64,000 nucleotides of DNA. Origin: Demequina sp. Its GTDB lineage: Bacteria; Actinomycetota; Actinomycetes; Actinomycetales; Demequinaceae. The position numbers and the translations under genes are program-made. Below are positions 1 to 8,139 of this stretch, in pieces. The stretch covers positions 496,001-560,000 of the forward strand of contig JANQAD010000001.1 in NCBI GenBank assembly GCA_024707205.1, given 5' to 3'. Each line of letters starts with the position of its first letter. Position 1 is the first letter of the stretch. The notes under the pieces were generated by a model, which was given only the letters and a program-made list of their open reading frames with translations, ran no database searches and was not told the origin of the DNA.

Positions 1-537
1 TACCAGGTACGAGACGCGTCAAAGGTGGCTCACGGCGTTCGCATGGCCGCGGCGGCGGGCTGCACCACCCTTGTGGTCACGAACGGCTGCGGCTCCTCGC
101 GGCCCGAGGTGGGCCCCGGCTCGGTGGTCCTCATCAGCGACCACCTCAACTTCACCGGCGCCACCCCGCTCGAGGGCGCCACCTTCGTGGACCTCACCAC
201 TGCCTATTCGCAGCGACTTCGCGACCTCGCACATGAGATCGATCCCACACTCCCGGAGGGCGTGTACATCCAGTTCACGGGCCCGCAGTACGAGACCCCC
301 GCCGAGGTCCGCATGGCCACCCGCTGGGGCGCCGACCTCATCGGCATGTCCACGGCGCTCGAGGTCATCGCGGCGCGCGAGCGCGGCATGGAGGTGCTGG
401 GCCTCTCGCTCGTCACGAACCTCGCGGCCGGGATCGGCGGCGAGGCGCTCCATCACGGCGAGGTGCTCGACGTGGGCCGCGAGTCCGGCCCCCGCATCTC
501 GCGGCTGCTCGCGGATATCGTTGCCAGGCTGTCATGA
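1..537 (+). CDS. deoD: purine nucleoside phosphorylase, 5'-truncated by the window edge
   Basis: The reading frame is open to base 1, so the gene begins upstream. The visible 178 residues are the C-terminal two thirds of a trimeric-type purine nucleoside phosphorylase, which splits (deoxy)inosine and guanosine with phosphate into base and (deoxy)ribose-1-phosphate. Family landmarks are VAHGVRMAAAAGC, TNGCG, GPQYETPAEVR (purine-binding Glu region), GADLIGMST and the SLVTN motif. The stop overlaps the next start as ATGA, so it is translationally coupled to the phosphosugar mutase. M. tuberculosis also pairs deoD with pmmB. The family call is firm; the symbol follows that synteny. Confidence 0.93.
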   Translation, partial: YQVRDASKVAHGVRMAAAAGCTTLVVTNGCGSSRPEVGPGSVVLISDHLNFTGATPLEGATFVDLTTAYSQRLRDLAHEIDPTLPEGVYIQFTGPQYETPAEVRMATRWGADLIGMSTALEVIAARERGMEVLGLSLVTNLAAGIGGEALHHGEVLDVGRESGPRISRLLADIVARLS

Positions 538-2228
538 ACGGCCTGCTTGATACGGCCCGACGCTGGGTTGAGGATGACCCCGACGCTCGCACCCGCGCGG
601 AGCTGGAACAGCTGATCGCCGCCGCCGAGGGCGGCGACGAGGAGGCTCTCGCGGACCTCGAGGATCGCTTCAAGGGCACCTTGGAGTTCGGCACGGCCGG
701 GCTGCGCGGCGCAGTCGGCGCAGGACCCAACCGCATGAACCGCGCCGTGGTGATCCGAGCGGCAGCTGGGCTTGCGCGCTATCTCAGCGACACCGTCGGG
801 CCGTCTTTGGTGGTCATTGGCTACGACGGGCGCCACGGCTCCACCGACTTCGCCGTGGATACCGCGGCGGTCATGACCGCCGCCGGGCACGAGGCGAGGC
901 TCATGCCGCGAATGCTGCCAACTCCCATGCTCGCCTTCGCGACGCTTGCCCTCAATGCCGACGCCGGCGTGATGGTGACGGCGTCGCACAACCCTCCGCG
1001 AGACAACGGATACAAGGTCTACCTGGGAGGACGCGCGGTTTCCGACTCGGGGCAGGGGTCGCAGATCGTGCCGCCGTACGACGGCGAGATCGCCTCGCGC
1101 ATCAAGGCGGTGCCGTCCGTGCTGGGGGTTCCGCGCGCTGAGGACGGCTGGACGATCATCCCCGACTCCGTCGTCGACGACTTTGTGCACGCCGCGGCCT
1201 CCGTGCGCCCGGACCCCGACGGGCGGCGCGCGAACACGCGCGTGGTCATCACCTCGATGCATGGCGTGGGCTCCGAGTGCATGCAGCGGGCGCTCGCCGA
1301 GGCGGGCTTCACGGACGTGCACGAGGTGGCCGAGCAGGCCGTCCCGGACCCGGACTTCCCCACCGTCGCGTTCCCCAATCCGGAGGAGAAGGGCGCGATC
1401 GACCTCTCGCTCGCGCTCGCTCGCGAGGTGGGGGCGGACGTGGTCATCGCCAACGACCCCGACGCCGATCGGTGCGCCGTCGCCACAGTCATCGACGGCG
1501 AGTGGCGCATGCTCCACGGCGACGTGGTGGGCTCGCTGCTTGGCGAGAAGGTCGCGGCCCACAGGGCGCTGCTGCGCATGGCGCCTGGCTCGCAGGTGCT
1601 CGCGAACTCGATCGTGTCCTCGCGCCAGCTCAAGGCCATTGCCGAACGGCACGGCCACAGCCACGTCAACACCCTCACCGGGTTCAAGTGGATCAGCCGC
1701 GTGCCGGGCCTCGTCTACGGCTATGAGGAGGCGATCGGGTACTGCGTGGACCCCGCCCACGTTCGCGATAAGGATGGGATCAGCGCGGGGACGCTCATGG
1801 CCGTGCTCGTCGCGGACCTCAAGGCCGAGGGCCGCACTCTCTCGGACGCGATCGACGACCTCGCGCGCCAGTACGGGGTCTATCTGACGCGCCAGGTGGC
1901 CGTTCGCTACTCCGATCTGGCCGAGATACCAGCCACGATGGCTCGAGTGCTCGGCGCTCCGCCAGAGCGGCTCGCGGGCTCGGCTGTCACCTCGACCGAC
2001 GACATGGGCGAGGGATTCGCTGGACTGTTGCCGACCACGGGCCTCCACCTTGCGACCGCGTCAAACGCGCGCGTCATCATCCGGCCCTCGGGAACCGAGC
2101 CCAAGGTCAAGGCGTACCTCGAGGTCATCAAGCCGGTGGCCGACGGCGATGTCGCCTCCGCGCGGGCGCTCGCCGAAGAGGAGATGATGGCTTTGGAGGC
2201 CGACGTCAGGGCGGTCTTGGGCGTCTAG
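534..2228 (+). CDS. phospho-sugar mutase (phosphoglucomutase/phosphomannomutase family), probable phosphopentomutase
   Basis: 564 aa, full length for the alpha-D-phosphohexomutase superfamily. The four signature sites are present: the phosphoserine loop TASHNPPRDNGYKVY (Ser about 151), the metal loop DPDADR (about 308-313), the sugar loop GYEEAIGY and the C-terminal phosphate loop RPSGTEPKVK. The ATG overlaps the stop of the PNP gene by 4 bp. Members of this subgroup (human PGM2 for example) work as phosphopentomutases, and no separate deoB is visible here, so conversion of (deoxy)ribose-1-P to the 5-phosphate is the likely job; this is inference from context. The mutase class itself is certain. 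It converges on the aldehyde dehydrogenase-like gene with only 4 bp between the stops. Confidence 0.9.
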   Translation: MNGLLDTARRWVEDDPDARTRAELEQLIAAAEGGDEEALADLEDRFKGTLEFGTAGLRGAVGAGPNRMNRAVVIRAAAGLARYLSDTVGPSLVVIGYDGRHGSTDFAVDTAAVMTAAGHEARLMPRMLPTPMLAFATLALNADAGVMVTASHNPPRDNGYKVYLGGRAVSDSGQGSQIVPPYDGEIASRIKAVPSVLGVPRAEDGWTIIPDSVVDDFVHAAASVRPDPDGRRANTRVVITSMHGVGSECMQRALAEAGFTDVHEVAEQAVPDPDFPTVAFPNPEEKGAIDLSLALAREVGADVVIANDPDADRCAVATVIDGEWRMLHGDVVGSLLGEKVAAHRALLRMAPGSQVLANSIVSSRQLKAIAERHGHSHVNTLTGFKWISRVPGLVYGYEEAIGYCVDPAHVRDKDGISAGTLMAVLVADLKAEGRTLSDAIDDLARQYGVYLTRQVAVRYSDLAEIPATMARVLGAPPERLAGSAVTSTDDMGEGFAGLLPTTGLHLATASNARVIIRPSGTEPKVKAYLEVIKPVADGDVASARALAEEEMMALEADVRAVLGV

Positions 2229-2232
2229 GCGG

Positions 2233-3088
2233 TCAGATCAGCGCCTTCGTGTGCCAGACCGTCTTGGTCTCGGTGAAGAAGGTGATGCGTCCGAGCGTTG
2301 CGGCGGGCACCCCCGGCTCCGGCGGAAGTACACGCTTGAGCGTCTCCGCCGCGGTGATCTGCAGGTCCACCCAGTCGAGGTTGCCAGCGCCCGCGAGGTC
2401 GAGCGCATTGACATCGGCGTGGCCCGCGAGCCACGGCGCAATCTCCGCCGCGGAACCCGTGAGGATATTCACCACCCCCGCCCGGCACGTCGCTCGTCGC
2501 GAGCACCTCCGAGAGGGTGATGGCGCTCAGCGGCGAGGCTTCGCTCGCCACCACGACCACAGTATTGCCCGCGACGAGCGCGGGGGCGATGACGCTCACC
2601 AGGCCGAGCAGCCCCTGGCCCTCGGGGGCGATGATCGCGACCACACCCGTCGGCTCCGGAACCGAGATGTTGAAGTACGGGCCGCTCATGGCGTTGCCGT
2701 TGCCTGCCACCTGCACATATTTGTCGGCCCAGCCCGCATACCAGACCCAGGTGTCGATAGCCGCCTCCACCTGCTTGAGGGCGGCCGACACCGTGATGCC
2801 GTCGGTGAGCTGAAGCTCCTCGACAAACTGGGCCCTGCGCCCCTCGAGCAGCTCGGCGATGCGGTACAGCACCTGACCGCGGTTGTACGCCGTGGCGCCC
2901 GACCAGCCCGCGAAGGCCGCCCGCGCGGCAACGACCGCGTCTCTCGCGTCCTTTCGTGACGCCTTCGCCGCGTTCGCGAGGAAGGCTCCCTTGGCCGTCG
3001 TGACCTCGTAGACGCGGCCCGACTCGCTGCGCGGGAAGGCACCGCCGATGTACAGCTTGTAGGTCTTGGGAATGGGGAGGTGGCTCAT
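2233..3088 (-). pseudogene. short aldehyde dehydrogenase-like protein lacking the catalytic domain, frameshifted
   Basis: Starts MSHLPIPKTYK, its ATG overlapping the stop of the full-length ALDH as ATGA. The N-terminal ALDH fold is clear (YAGWADKYVQ, APALVAGNTVVV). Reading through one extra C in the run 2475-2479 restores SDVPGGVVNILTGSAAE and a natural end TKTVWHTKALI at 2233. Corrected length is about 284 aa, against about 480 for a normal ALDH. The ELGGK and GQxC catalytic region is absent, not just shifted, so even the intact protein would have no catalytic cysteine. Similar short partners follow a full ALDH after deoC in other actinobacteria (from memory). It is probably a structural or regulatory subunit. 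Without correction the frame ends at 2225. Confidence 0.72.
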
Positions 3089-4548
3089 CGTTCTGCCTTT
3101 CCGCTGGCGAGGTAGGCGGCCAATCCGTGCCGACCGCCCTCGCGCCCGTACCCGGACTCCTTGTAGCCGCCGAAGGGCGACGCGGGATCGAAGCGGTTGT
3201 AGGTGTTGGCCCACACCACGCCGGCGCGCAGCTGGTCCGCGACCGCGAGAATCTTGGAGCCCTTGTCCGTCCACACCCCTGCGGAAAGCCCGAACGGGGT
3301 GTTGTTGGCCTTGGAGATCGCCTCTGCAGGGGTCCGGAAGGTCAGGACGCTGAGCACGGGGCCGAAGATCTCCTCCCTCGCGATGCGGTGGCTGGTCTCG
3401 ACTCCCGTGAAGATCGTGGGGGCGAACCAGAATCCCTTGGCCGGGATCTCGCACGGGGCGCTCCACCGTGTGGCGCCCTCGGCCTCGCCGATGTCGGAGA
3501 GCTCGCGGATCCGGTCCAGTTGGGCGCGCGAGTTGATGGCGCCGATGTCCGTGTTCTTGTCCAGTGGGTCGCCGAGGCGGAGCGTGGAGAGCCGGTCCTT
3601 GAGACGCTCCACCACTTCGTCCTCGATGTTCTCCTGCACGAGCAGCCGGGAACCGGCGCAGCACACGTGACCCTGATTGAAGAAGATGCCGTTGACGATG
3701 CCCTCGATCGCCTGATCGAGCGGGGCGTCATCGAAGACGATGTTCGCGGCCTTGCCGCCAAGCTCGAGCGTGACCTTCTTGCCGGTGCCGGCGACGGACT
3801 TCGCGATGATCCGCCCAACGGGCGTTGAGCCGGTGAAGGCCACGGCGTTGACGTCGACGTGGTTGACGAGCGCCGCGCCCGTGTCGCCGCCGCCGTTGAT
3901 GATGTTCACCACGCCAGGAGGCAGGTCCGCCTGCTGCAGGATCTCGGCGAATATCAGGGCCGACAGCGGCGTGGTGTCGGCCGGCTTGATCACCACGGTG
4001 TTGCCCGCGGCCAACGCGGGCGCGATCTTCCACGCAAGCATCAGCAGCGGGAAGTTCCACGGCACCACCTGAGCCGCAACACCGAGGGCGCGCGGGTTGG
4101 GGCCCAACCCGGCGTGCTCGAGTTTGTCCGCCCAGCCTGCGTAGTAGAAGAACCACGCGGCTACTAGGGGCACGTCGACGTCGCGGCTCTCCTTGATGGG
4201 CTTGCCGTTGTCGAGCGACTCGGCAACCGCCAGCTCGCGGGCGCGCTCCTGCACCAGGCGCGCGATGCGGAACAGGTACTTTCCGCGATCGGCTCCGCTG
4301 AGAGTGGACCAGGACCGCTCGTAGGCCTTGCGCGCAGCGGCCACCGCGCGATCAACGTCTTTGGGGTCCGCGTAAGCGATCTCGGCGATCTTCTTCTCGG
4401 TGGCGGGAGAGATGGTGGAGAAGGCCTTGCCGCTGCCGTCAACGAACTCGCCGTCGATGAACAGCCCGTACGAGTCCTTCAGGTGAAGGATCGACGACGA
4501 CTCCGGGGCCGGCGCGTAGTCAAGGAAGCGCTGCTTGGAAGGTGCCAT
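3085..4548 (-). CDS. NAD(P)-dependent aldehyde dehydrogenase
   Basis: 487 aa, full length. The NAD-binding part carries VVPWNFPLLM and AGNTVVIKPA, followed by FTGSTPVGR, the general-base region LELGGKAANIVF and the nucleophile region FFNQGHVCCAGSR. It lies 4 bp after deoC and overlaps the short ALDH-like gene by 4 bp. The likely substrate is acetaldehyde released from deoxyribose-5-phosphate by DeoC, giving acetate; this comes from context, since ALDH sequence alone does not fix substrate. The start at 4548 is an ATG just downstream of the deoC stop. Confidence 0.9.
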   Translation of the reverse strand: MAPSKQRFLDYAPAPESSSILHLKDSYGLFIDGEFVDGSGKAFSTISPATEKKIAEIAYADPKDVDRAVAAARKAYERSWSTLSGADRGKYLFRIARLVQERARELAVAESLDNGKPIKESRDVDVPLVAAWFFYYAGWADKLEHAGLGPNPRALGVAAQVVPWNFPLLMLAWKIAPALAAGNTVVIKPADTTPLSALIFAEILQQADLPPGVVNIINGGGDTGAALVNHVDVNAVAFTGSTPVGRIIAKSVAGTGKKVTLELGGKAANIVFDDAPLDQAIEGIVNGIFFNQGHVCCAGSRLLVQENIEDEVVERLKDRLSTLRLGDPLDKNTDIGAINSRAQLDRIRELSDIGEAEGATRWSAPCEIPAKGFWFAPTIFTGVETSHRIAREEIFGPVLSVLTFRTPAEAISKANNTPFGLSAGVWTDKGSKILAVADQLRAGVVWANTYNRFDPASPFGGYKESGYGREGGRHGLAAYLASGKAER

Positions 4549-4552
4549 GGTC

Positions 4553-5566
4553 TCAGTCCACCGTTACGTAGTCGGGGCCGCTGTACTGGCCGGTTGCGAG
4601 TTTCTGGCGCTGCAGCAGCACGTCATTGAGCAGGCTCGAGGCGCCGAAGCGGAACAGGTGCGGGTCCAGCCAGTCCTCGCCTACGGTCTCGGCGACCGTC
4701 ACGAGATACTTGATGGCGTCTTTGGAGTGGCGAATGCCGCCCGCGGGCTTCACGCCAATGCGCTCGCCCGTGAGGCGGTACCAGTCGCGCACCACCTGCA
4801 GCATGAGCAGGGTCACCGGCAGGGTCGCAGCCGATGGCACCTTGCCCGTTGACGTCTTGATGAAGTCACCGCCTGCGAGGATCGACAGCCACGACGCCCT
4901 GAGCACGTTGTCGTAGGTCACGAGCTCGCCGGTCTCGAGGATCACCTTGAGATGGGCGTACGAGCCGTCGTCACGCCTGCACGCCTCCTTGACGGCCACA
5001 ATCTCGTCGAATACCAGGCCATAGTGGCCCGCGAGGAACGCGCCGCGATCGATCACCATGTCGATCTCGTCAGCGCCGGCCGCCACCGCGTCCCGGGTGT
5101 CCGCGAGCTTGATGGGGAGCGCCGCGCGGCCGCTGGGGAACGCGGTGGCGACCGCGGCGACGTTGACGCCGCTGTCCGTGCCGAGCGCCGCCCTGGCGTA
5201 CTGCACCATGTCTCCGTAGACGCAGACCGCCGCCACCCGGGGCGTCGTCAGGTCGGAGGCGTCGGGAGTGAGCGCCTTGGCCACGAGAGACTGCACCTTG
5301 CCAGGGGTGTCAGCGCCCTCAAGGGTGGTCAGGTCGATCATGCGGATGATCGCGTCGAGCGCCCACGCCTTCGACGTGGTCTTGATCGATCGAGTCCCAA
5401 GCGAGGCCGCGCGGGCCTGGAGGCCAACGGCGTCGACGCCGGGCAGACCCTCGAGATAGACGCGCAGGCTCTTCTCCGTCAGGTCGCCCCCGATGACCTC
5501 CATGGCACGCGCGGTGGGCGCGAGGACGACCGGTTCTACGCCGGTGGATGGGGATGCGCCAGTCAC
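4553..5566 (-). CDS. deoC: deoxyribose-phosphate aldolase
   Basis: 337 aa class I aldolase that cleaves 2-deoxyribose-5-phosphate to glyceraldehyde-3-phosphate and acetaldehyde. The Schiff-base lysine lies in FIKTSTGK and the second active-site lysine in VKPAGGIR; ADEIDMVIDRG is also typical. The frame extends further upstream, but the GTG at 5566 is chosen because AAGGAG lies 5 bp before it and the upstream extension is low-complexity Arg/Ser-rich, as expected for an antisense shadow. It is first in the unit deoC-ALDH-short ALDH. Products enter glycolysis and acetate metabolism. Confidence 0.93.
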   Translation of the reverse strand: MTGASPSTGVEPVVLAPTARAMEVIGGDLTEKSLRVYLEGLPGVDAVGLQARAASLGTRSIKTTSKAWALDAIIRMIDLTTLEGADTPGKVQSLVAKALTPDASDLTTPRVAAVCVYGDMVQYARAALGTDSGVNVAAVATAFPSGRAALPIKLADTRDAVAAGADEIDMVIDRGAFLAGHYGLVFDEIVAVKEACRRDDGSYAHLKVILETGELVTYDNVLRASWLSILAGGDFIKTSTGKVPSAATLPVTLLMLQVVRDWYRLTGERIGVKPAGGIRHSKDAIKYLVTVAETVGEDWLDPHLFRFGASSLLNDVLLQRQKLATGQYSGPDYVTVD

Positions 5567-5648
5567 AGTGTCTCCTTGCGTCGCATGCCTCCAGCCTATG
5601 CCGGTGGCGAGCTGGTTGCGCCGCGAACGTCGATTGCCGGATATGGGG

Positions 5649-6716
5649 CTAGAGCGCCTCGTACGCCTCGAGGATGGCCTCCGCGAGATCGCCGCGCTCG
5701 TCGTACGGCATGAAGGCCGACCACGCGGCTGTGAGGGTCGCCTCGAGGAAGTCCTCCGTGGTCCAGCCGGCACCCTGGAGCGCCTCGAACTCCCCGCTCA
5801 CCGACACGTTGGAGACCAGCCGGTTGTCCGTGTTGATGGTGACCGCGAAGCCAAGGTCCCGCAGCCCGTGGATGGGGTGCTCGGCAATCGATTTCGCCGC
5901 CGCCGTGTGCACATTGGACGTTGGGCTGCACTCGAGAGCGATCTGGCGATCCACCGCGTCCTGCGCGATCACGCCCAGCACCGCGTCGTCGGTGCCGAAG
6001 CCTTCGATGTCCTCCCAGATGCGAACGCCGTGCCCAAGACGGCGAGCCGAGCCCAAGCCGAGCGCCTCGCCACAACTGGCCGCGCCGTCGGCCTCTCCCG
6101 CATGGATGGTGACGGGCATGAGCGCCTCCCGCAGCAGCTGGAACGCCTCTCGGTGCTGCGAGGGCGGGAAGCCGAACTCCGGCCCCGCGATGTCGAAGCC
6201 GACGCAGCACTCGCCCCTGTTGTCGAGCGCGAGCTGGGCGATCTCGAGCGATCGGTCAAGGTGGCGCATGGCGCATAGCAGCGCCGCACCGCGGATCCCG
6301 AACCCCTCCTCCGCCGCCTGGGCAACGCCCTCCTCAATGCCGGCCTGGACCGCCTCGACTACCTCTTGAAGGGACAAACCTCCTGCTAGATGCTGCTCGG
6401 GGGCGTAGCGCAACTCCGCGTAGACAACGCCGTCCCTCGCGAGATCCACGATCGCCTCCCGCGCAACGCGGCGCAGATTCGGCTCGCTCTGCATGACCGC
6501 CGTGGTGTGCGCGAAGGCCTCGAGGTAGCGAACGAGGTCGCCCGAGTTCGCGTTCTCGGTGAAGATGCGCTGGAGCTCCACCGGATCCGTGGAGGGCAAC
6601 TCGTGGCCGATCTCTGCGGCGAGTTCGATCACGGTCGCCGGGCGCAGCCCGCCATCGAGGTGGTCGTGGAGCAGGACCTTGGGCAGGGCGACAATCTGGT
6701 CGTGGGAGAGGGTCAT
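5649..6716 (-). CDS. add: adenosine deaminase
   Basis: 355 aa, amidohydrolase superfamily; hydrolyses (deoxy)adenosine to (deoxy)inosine, feeding PNP. Zn ligands and catalytic residues are visible: HDHLDGG (His17, His19), TIHAGEA, GHGVR, CSPTSNVHT and TINTDNR. The ATG at 6716 is preceded by TAGCCT and 6 bases, so the mRNA is probably leaderless. It is divergent from the DUF2200 gene across 46 bp and upstream of deoC in the same direction, with 82 bp between. M. tuberculosis also keeps add near deoA and cdd. Confidence 0.94.
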   Translation of the reverse strand: MTLSHDQIVALPKVLLHDHLDGGLRPATVIELAAEIGHELPSTDPVELQRIFTENANSGDLVRYLEAFAHTTAVMQSEPNLRRVAREAIVDLARDGVVYAELRYAPEQHLAGGLSLQEVVEAVQAGIEEGVAQAAEEGFGIRGAALLCAMRHLDRSLEIAQLALDNRGECCVGFDIAGPEFGFPPSQHREAFQLLREALMPVTIHAGEADGAASCGEALGLGSARRLGHGVRIWEDIEGFGTDDAVLGVIAQDAVDRQIALECSPTSNVHTAAAKSIAEHPIHGLRDLGFAVTINTDNRLVSNVSVSGEFEALQGAGWTTEDFLEATLTAAWSAFMPYDERGDLAEAILEAYEAL

Positions 6717-6722
6717 GGCTCA

Positions 6723-6756
6723 AGGCTAGCCGGGCTTGGAGCAGCCCGCGTAGGCT
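6723..6756. promoter_or_regulatory. divergent leaderless promoters for add and the DUF2200 gene
   Basis: On the minus strand TAGCCT (6728-6723) stands 6 bases before the add ATG. On the plus strand TAGGCT (6751-6756) stands 6 bases before the ATG at 6763. Neither start has a Shine-Dalgarno sequence. The -35 regions are not obvious, as is common in actinobacteria. Confidence 0.5.
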
Positions 6757-6762
6757 GACCGG

Positions 6763-7116
6763 ATGGCAGACCGCGCGCAGAAGATCTTCGCGATGCCCGT
6801 GGCCTCGGTGTACCCGCACTACGAGACCAAGCTCGCGAAGAAGGGCCACACCACCGCGGAGCTCGACGAGATCATCCGCTGGCTCACCGGCTACACGGAG
6901 CCGCAGCTGCGCAAGCACCTCAGCGAAGGCACCTCATTCGCCGACTTCTTCGCCCAGGCGCGGCTCAACCCCAAGGCGAGCGAGATCACCGGGGTCATCT
7001 GCGGCATGCGCGTCGAGGAGATCGAGGACCCGCTCATGCAGAGGATTCGCTACCTCGACAAGCTCGTCGACGAGCTCTACAAGGGCAAGGCGATGGAGAA
7101 GGTGCTCAGGGCCTAG
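6763..7116 (+). CDS. DUF2200 family protein
   Basis: 117 aa cytoplasmic protein matching DUF2200 over its whole length: [69 protein letters not shown] and KAMEKVLR. The biochemical role of the family is unknown. The gene stands alone on the plus strand, with a leaderless-type start (TAGGCT, 6 bases, ATG), between the add/deoC and deoA/cdd blocks and converging with the C39-like gene 6 bp away. Confidence 0.88.
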   Translation: MADRAQKIFAMPVASVYPHYETKLAKKGHTTAELDEIIRWLTGYTEPQLRKHLSEGTSFADFFAQARLNPKASEITGVICGMRVEEIEDPLMQRIRYLDKLVDELYKGKAMEKVLRA

Positions 7117-7122
7117 CGGGCC

Positions 7123-8139
7123 TCACGCGCGGGGCGACGGCAGCACGAGCCACACGAGCCGCGTCCAGTTCCCGAGAGCCGGGAGCCTCCCATGCGGCGA
7201 CGACAGCGCCGCGATGGGCAGCGCATGCACGGCACCGGAGCCGGGCTCATAGATCCGCAGCGTCTCTCCCTCGCGGCCCACGATGAGCACCACGTGTCGC
7301 GGCACCGCGGCCTCGAGACCCATCGAGACGTCGCCGCCAACGTAGGCGGGCACGGGGATTCCGTCGCGAAGCGCGGCCGATGCGTGCGCGAGGCCCGCCA
7401 CTACGTCCCCTGGAACGCCGTCGTCGATCACGAATCCCCGCAGGCGCAGCCCTGCGCACCGCGCCACGTTGTCCACTCGCCACGGCGGCGTCCCGAGCGC
7501 CTGCGGCCACGGAAGCGGCCCCACGGCCCCGGTGGTCGTCGCCCTGTGCGTCGCCCTCTGCAGCGCGTTCCAGCGCTCGGTGACGGTGTGCGCGGGGAGT
7601 CGGTCCACCTCCACGCGCAGCACCTCGGGCGGCATATAGTCGCCGATGGTCTGCCCGGTCGCCACCCACAGCGCCACGAACGGGTCCGTGACCATCGCCA
7701 TGATGGTCATGCTCGCCGCGCCACACGTTGTCTGGTCCACCTGGGTCGCGTGCGTCGTGCCCCATTTCACCGGCCCGACGCTTCCCGCCTTGAGCGGCGC
7801 CCTCACCATTGCACGGGCTGGGGCTGGCAGCGACTCCCACTTGGCCGCGAGCCCCGCAACCGCCGCTACCGGCGCCCATGAGGCCGCGGCCCGCTCCACG
7901 ACAGCCCTATCCACCCCGACTTCCGCGAGGGCGGTCTCAAAGGCCTTTCGGTCGGCGGGGTTCGCGGTGGCGAGGCGGCGCGAGAAGACGCGGGCGAAGA
8001 TGTCGTCCTCCGGCCTCTCTCCTCGCTGTGCCAGGCCCGATGCCCGCGCAACGGACGCCGCGGACGTCCACCGCCGTCGGCCGCCGAACACGTCTGCGAC
8101 GTGAGCCGCGACGGCGGTGATGTTCCAGCCAGGGGTCAA
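7123..8139 (-). CDS. C39-like (papain-like) peptidase-fold protein, last gene of the nucleoside operon
   Basis: 338 aa. A C39-type active site is suggested by QVDQTTCGAASM (Cys) near residue 135 and PRHVVLIVG followed by YEPGSG (His and downstream polar residue) in the last quarter. No signal peptide or transmembrane segment is evident, so it appears cytoplasmic. The start is uncertain: TTG at 8139 overlaps the deoA stop (TTGA), which would keep the 4-bp coupling seen throughout this operon. Nothing in the family explains its place with nucleoside catabolism genes. The fold call rests on two motifs only. Confidence 0.6.
   Translation of the reverse strand: MTPGWNITAVAAHVADVFGGRRRWTSAASVARASGLAQRGERPEDDIFARVFSRRLATANPADRKAFETALAEVGVDRAVVERAAASWAPVAAVAGLAAKWESLPAPARAMVRAPLKAGSVGPVKWGTTHATQVDQTTCGAASMTIMAMVTDPFVALWVATGQTIGDYMPPEVLRVEVDRLPAHTVTERWNALQRATHRATTTGAVGPLPWPQALGTPPWRVDNVARCAGLRLRGFVIDDGVPGDVVAGLAHASAALRDGIPVPAYVGGDVSMGLEAAVPRHVVLIVGREGETLRIYEPGSGAVHALPIAALSSPHGRLPALGNWTRLVWLVLPSPRA

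Noticed and set aside
453-2048. Long open frame antisense to the phosphosugar mutase
   Set aside because: Composition is the His/Arg/Val-rich pattern of a GC-rich shadow frame, and the sense strand carries all mutase motifs.
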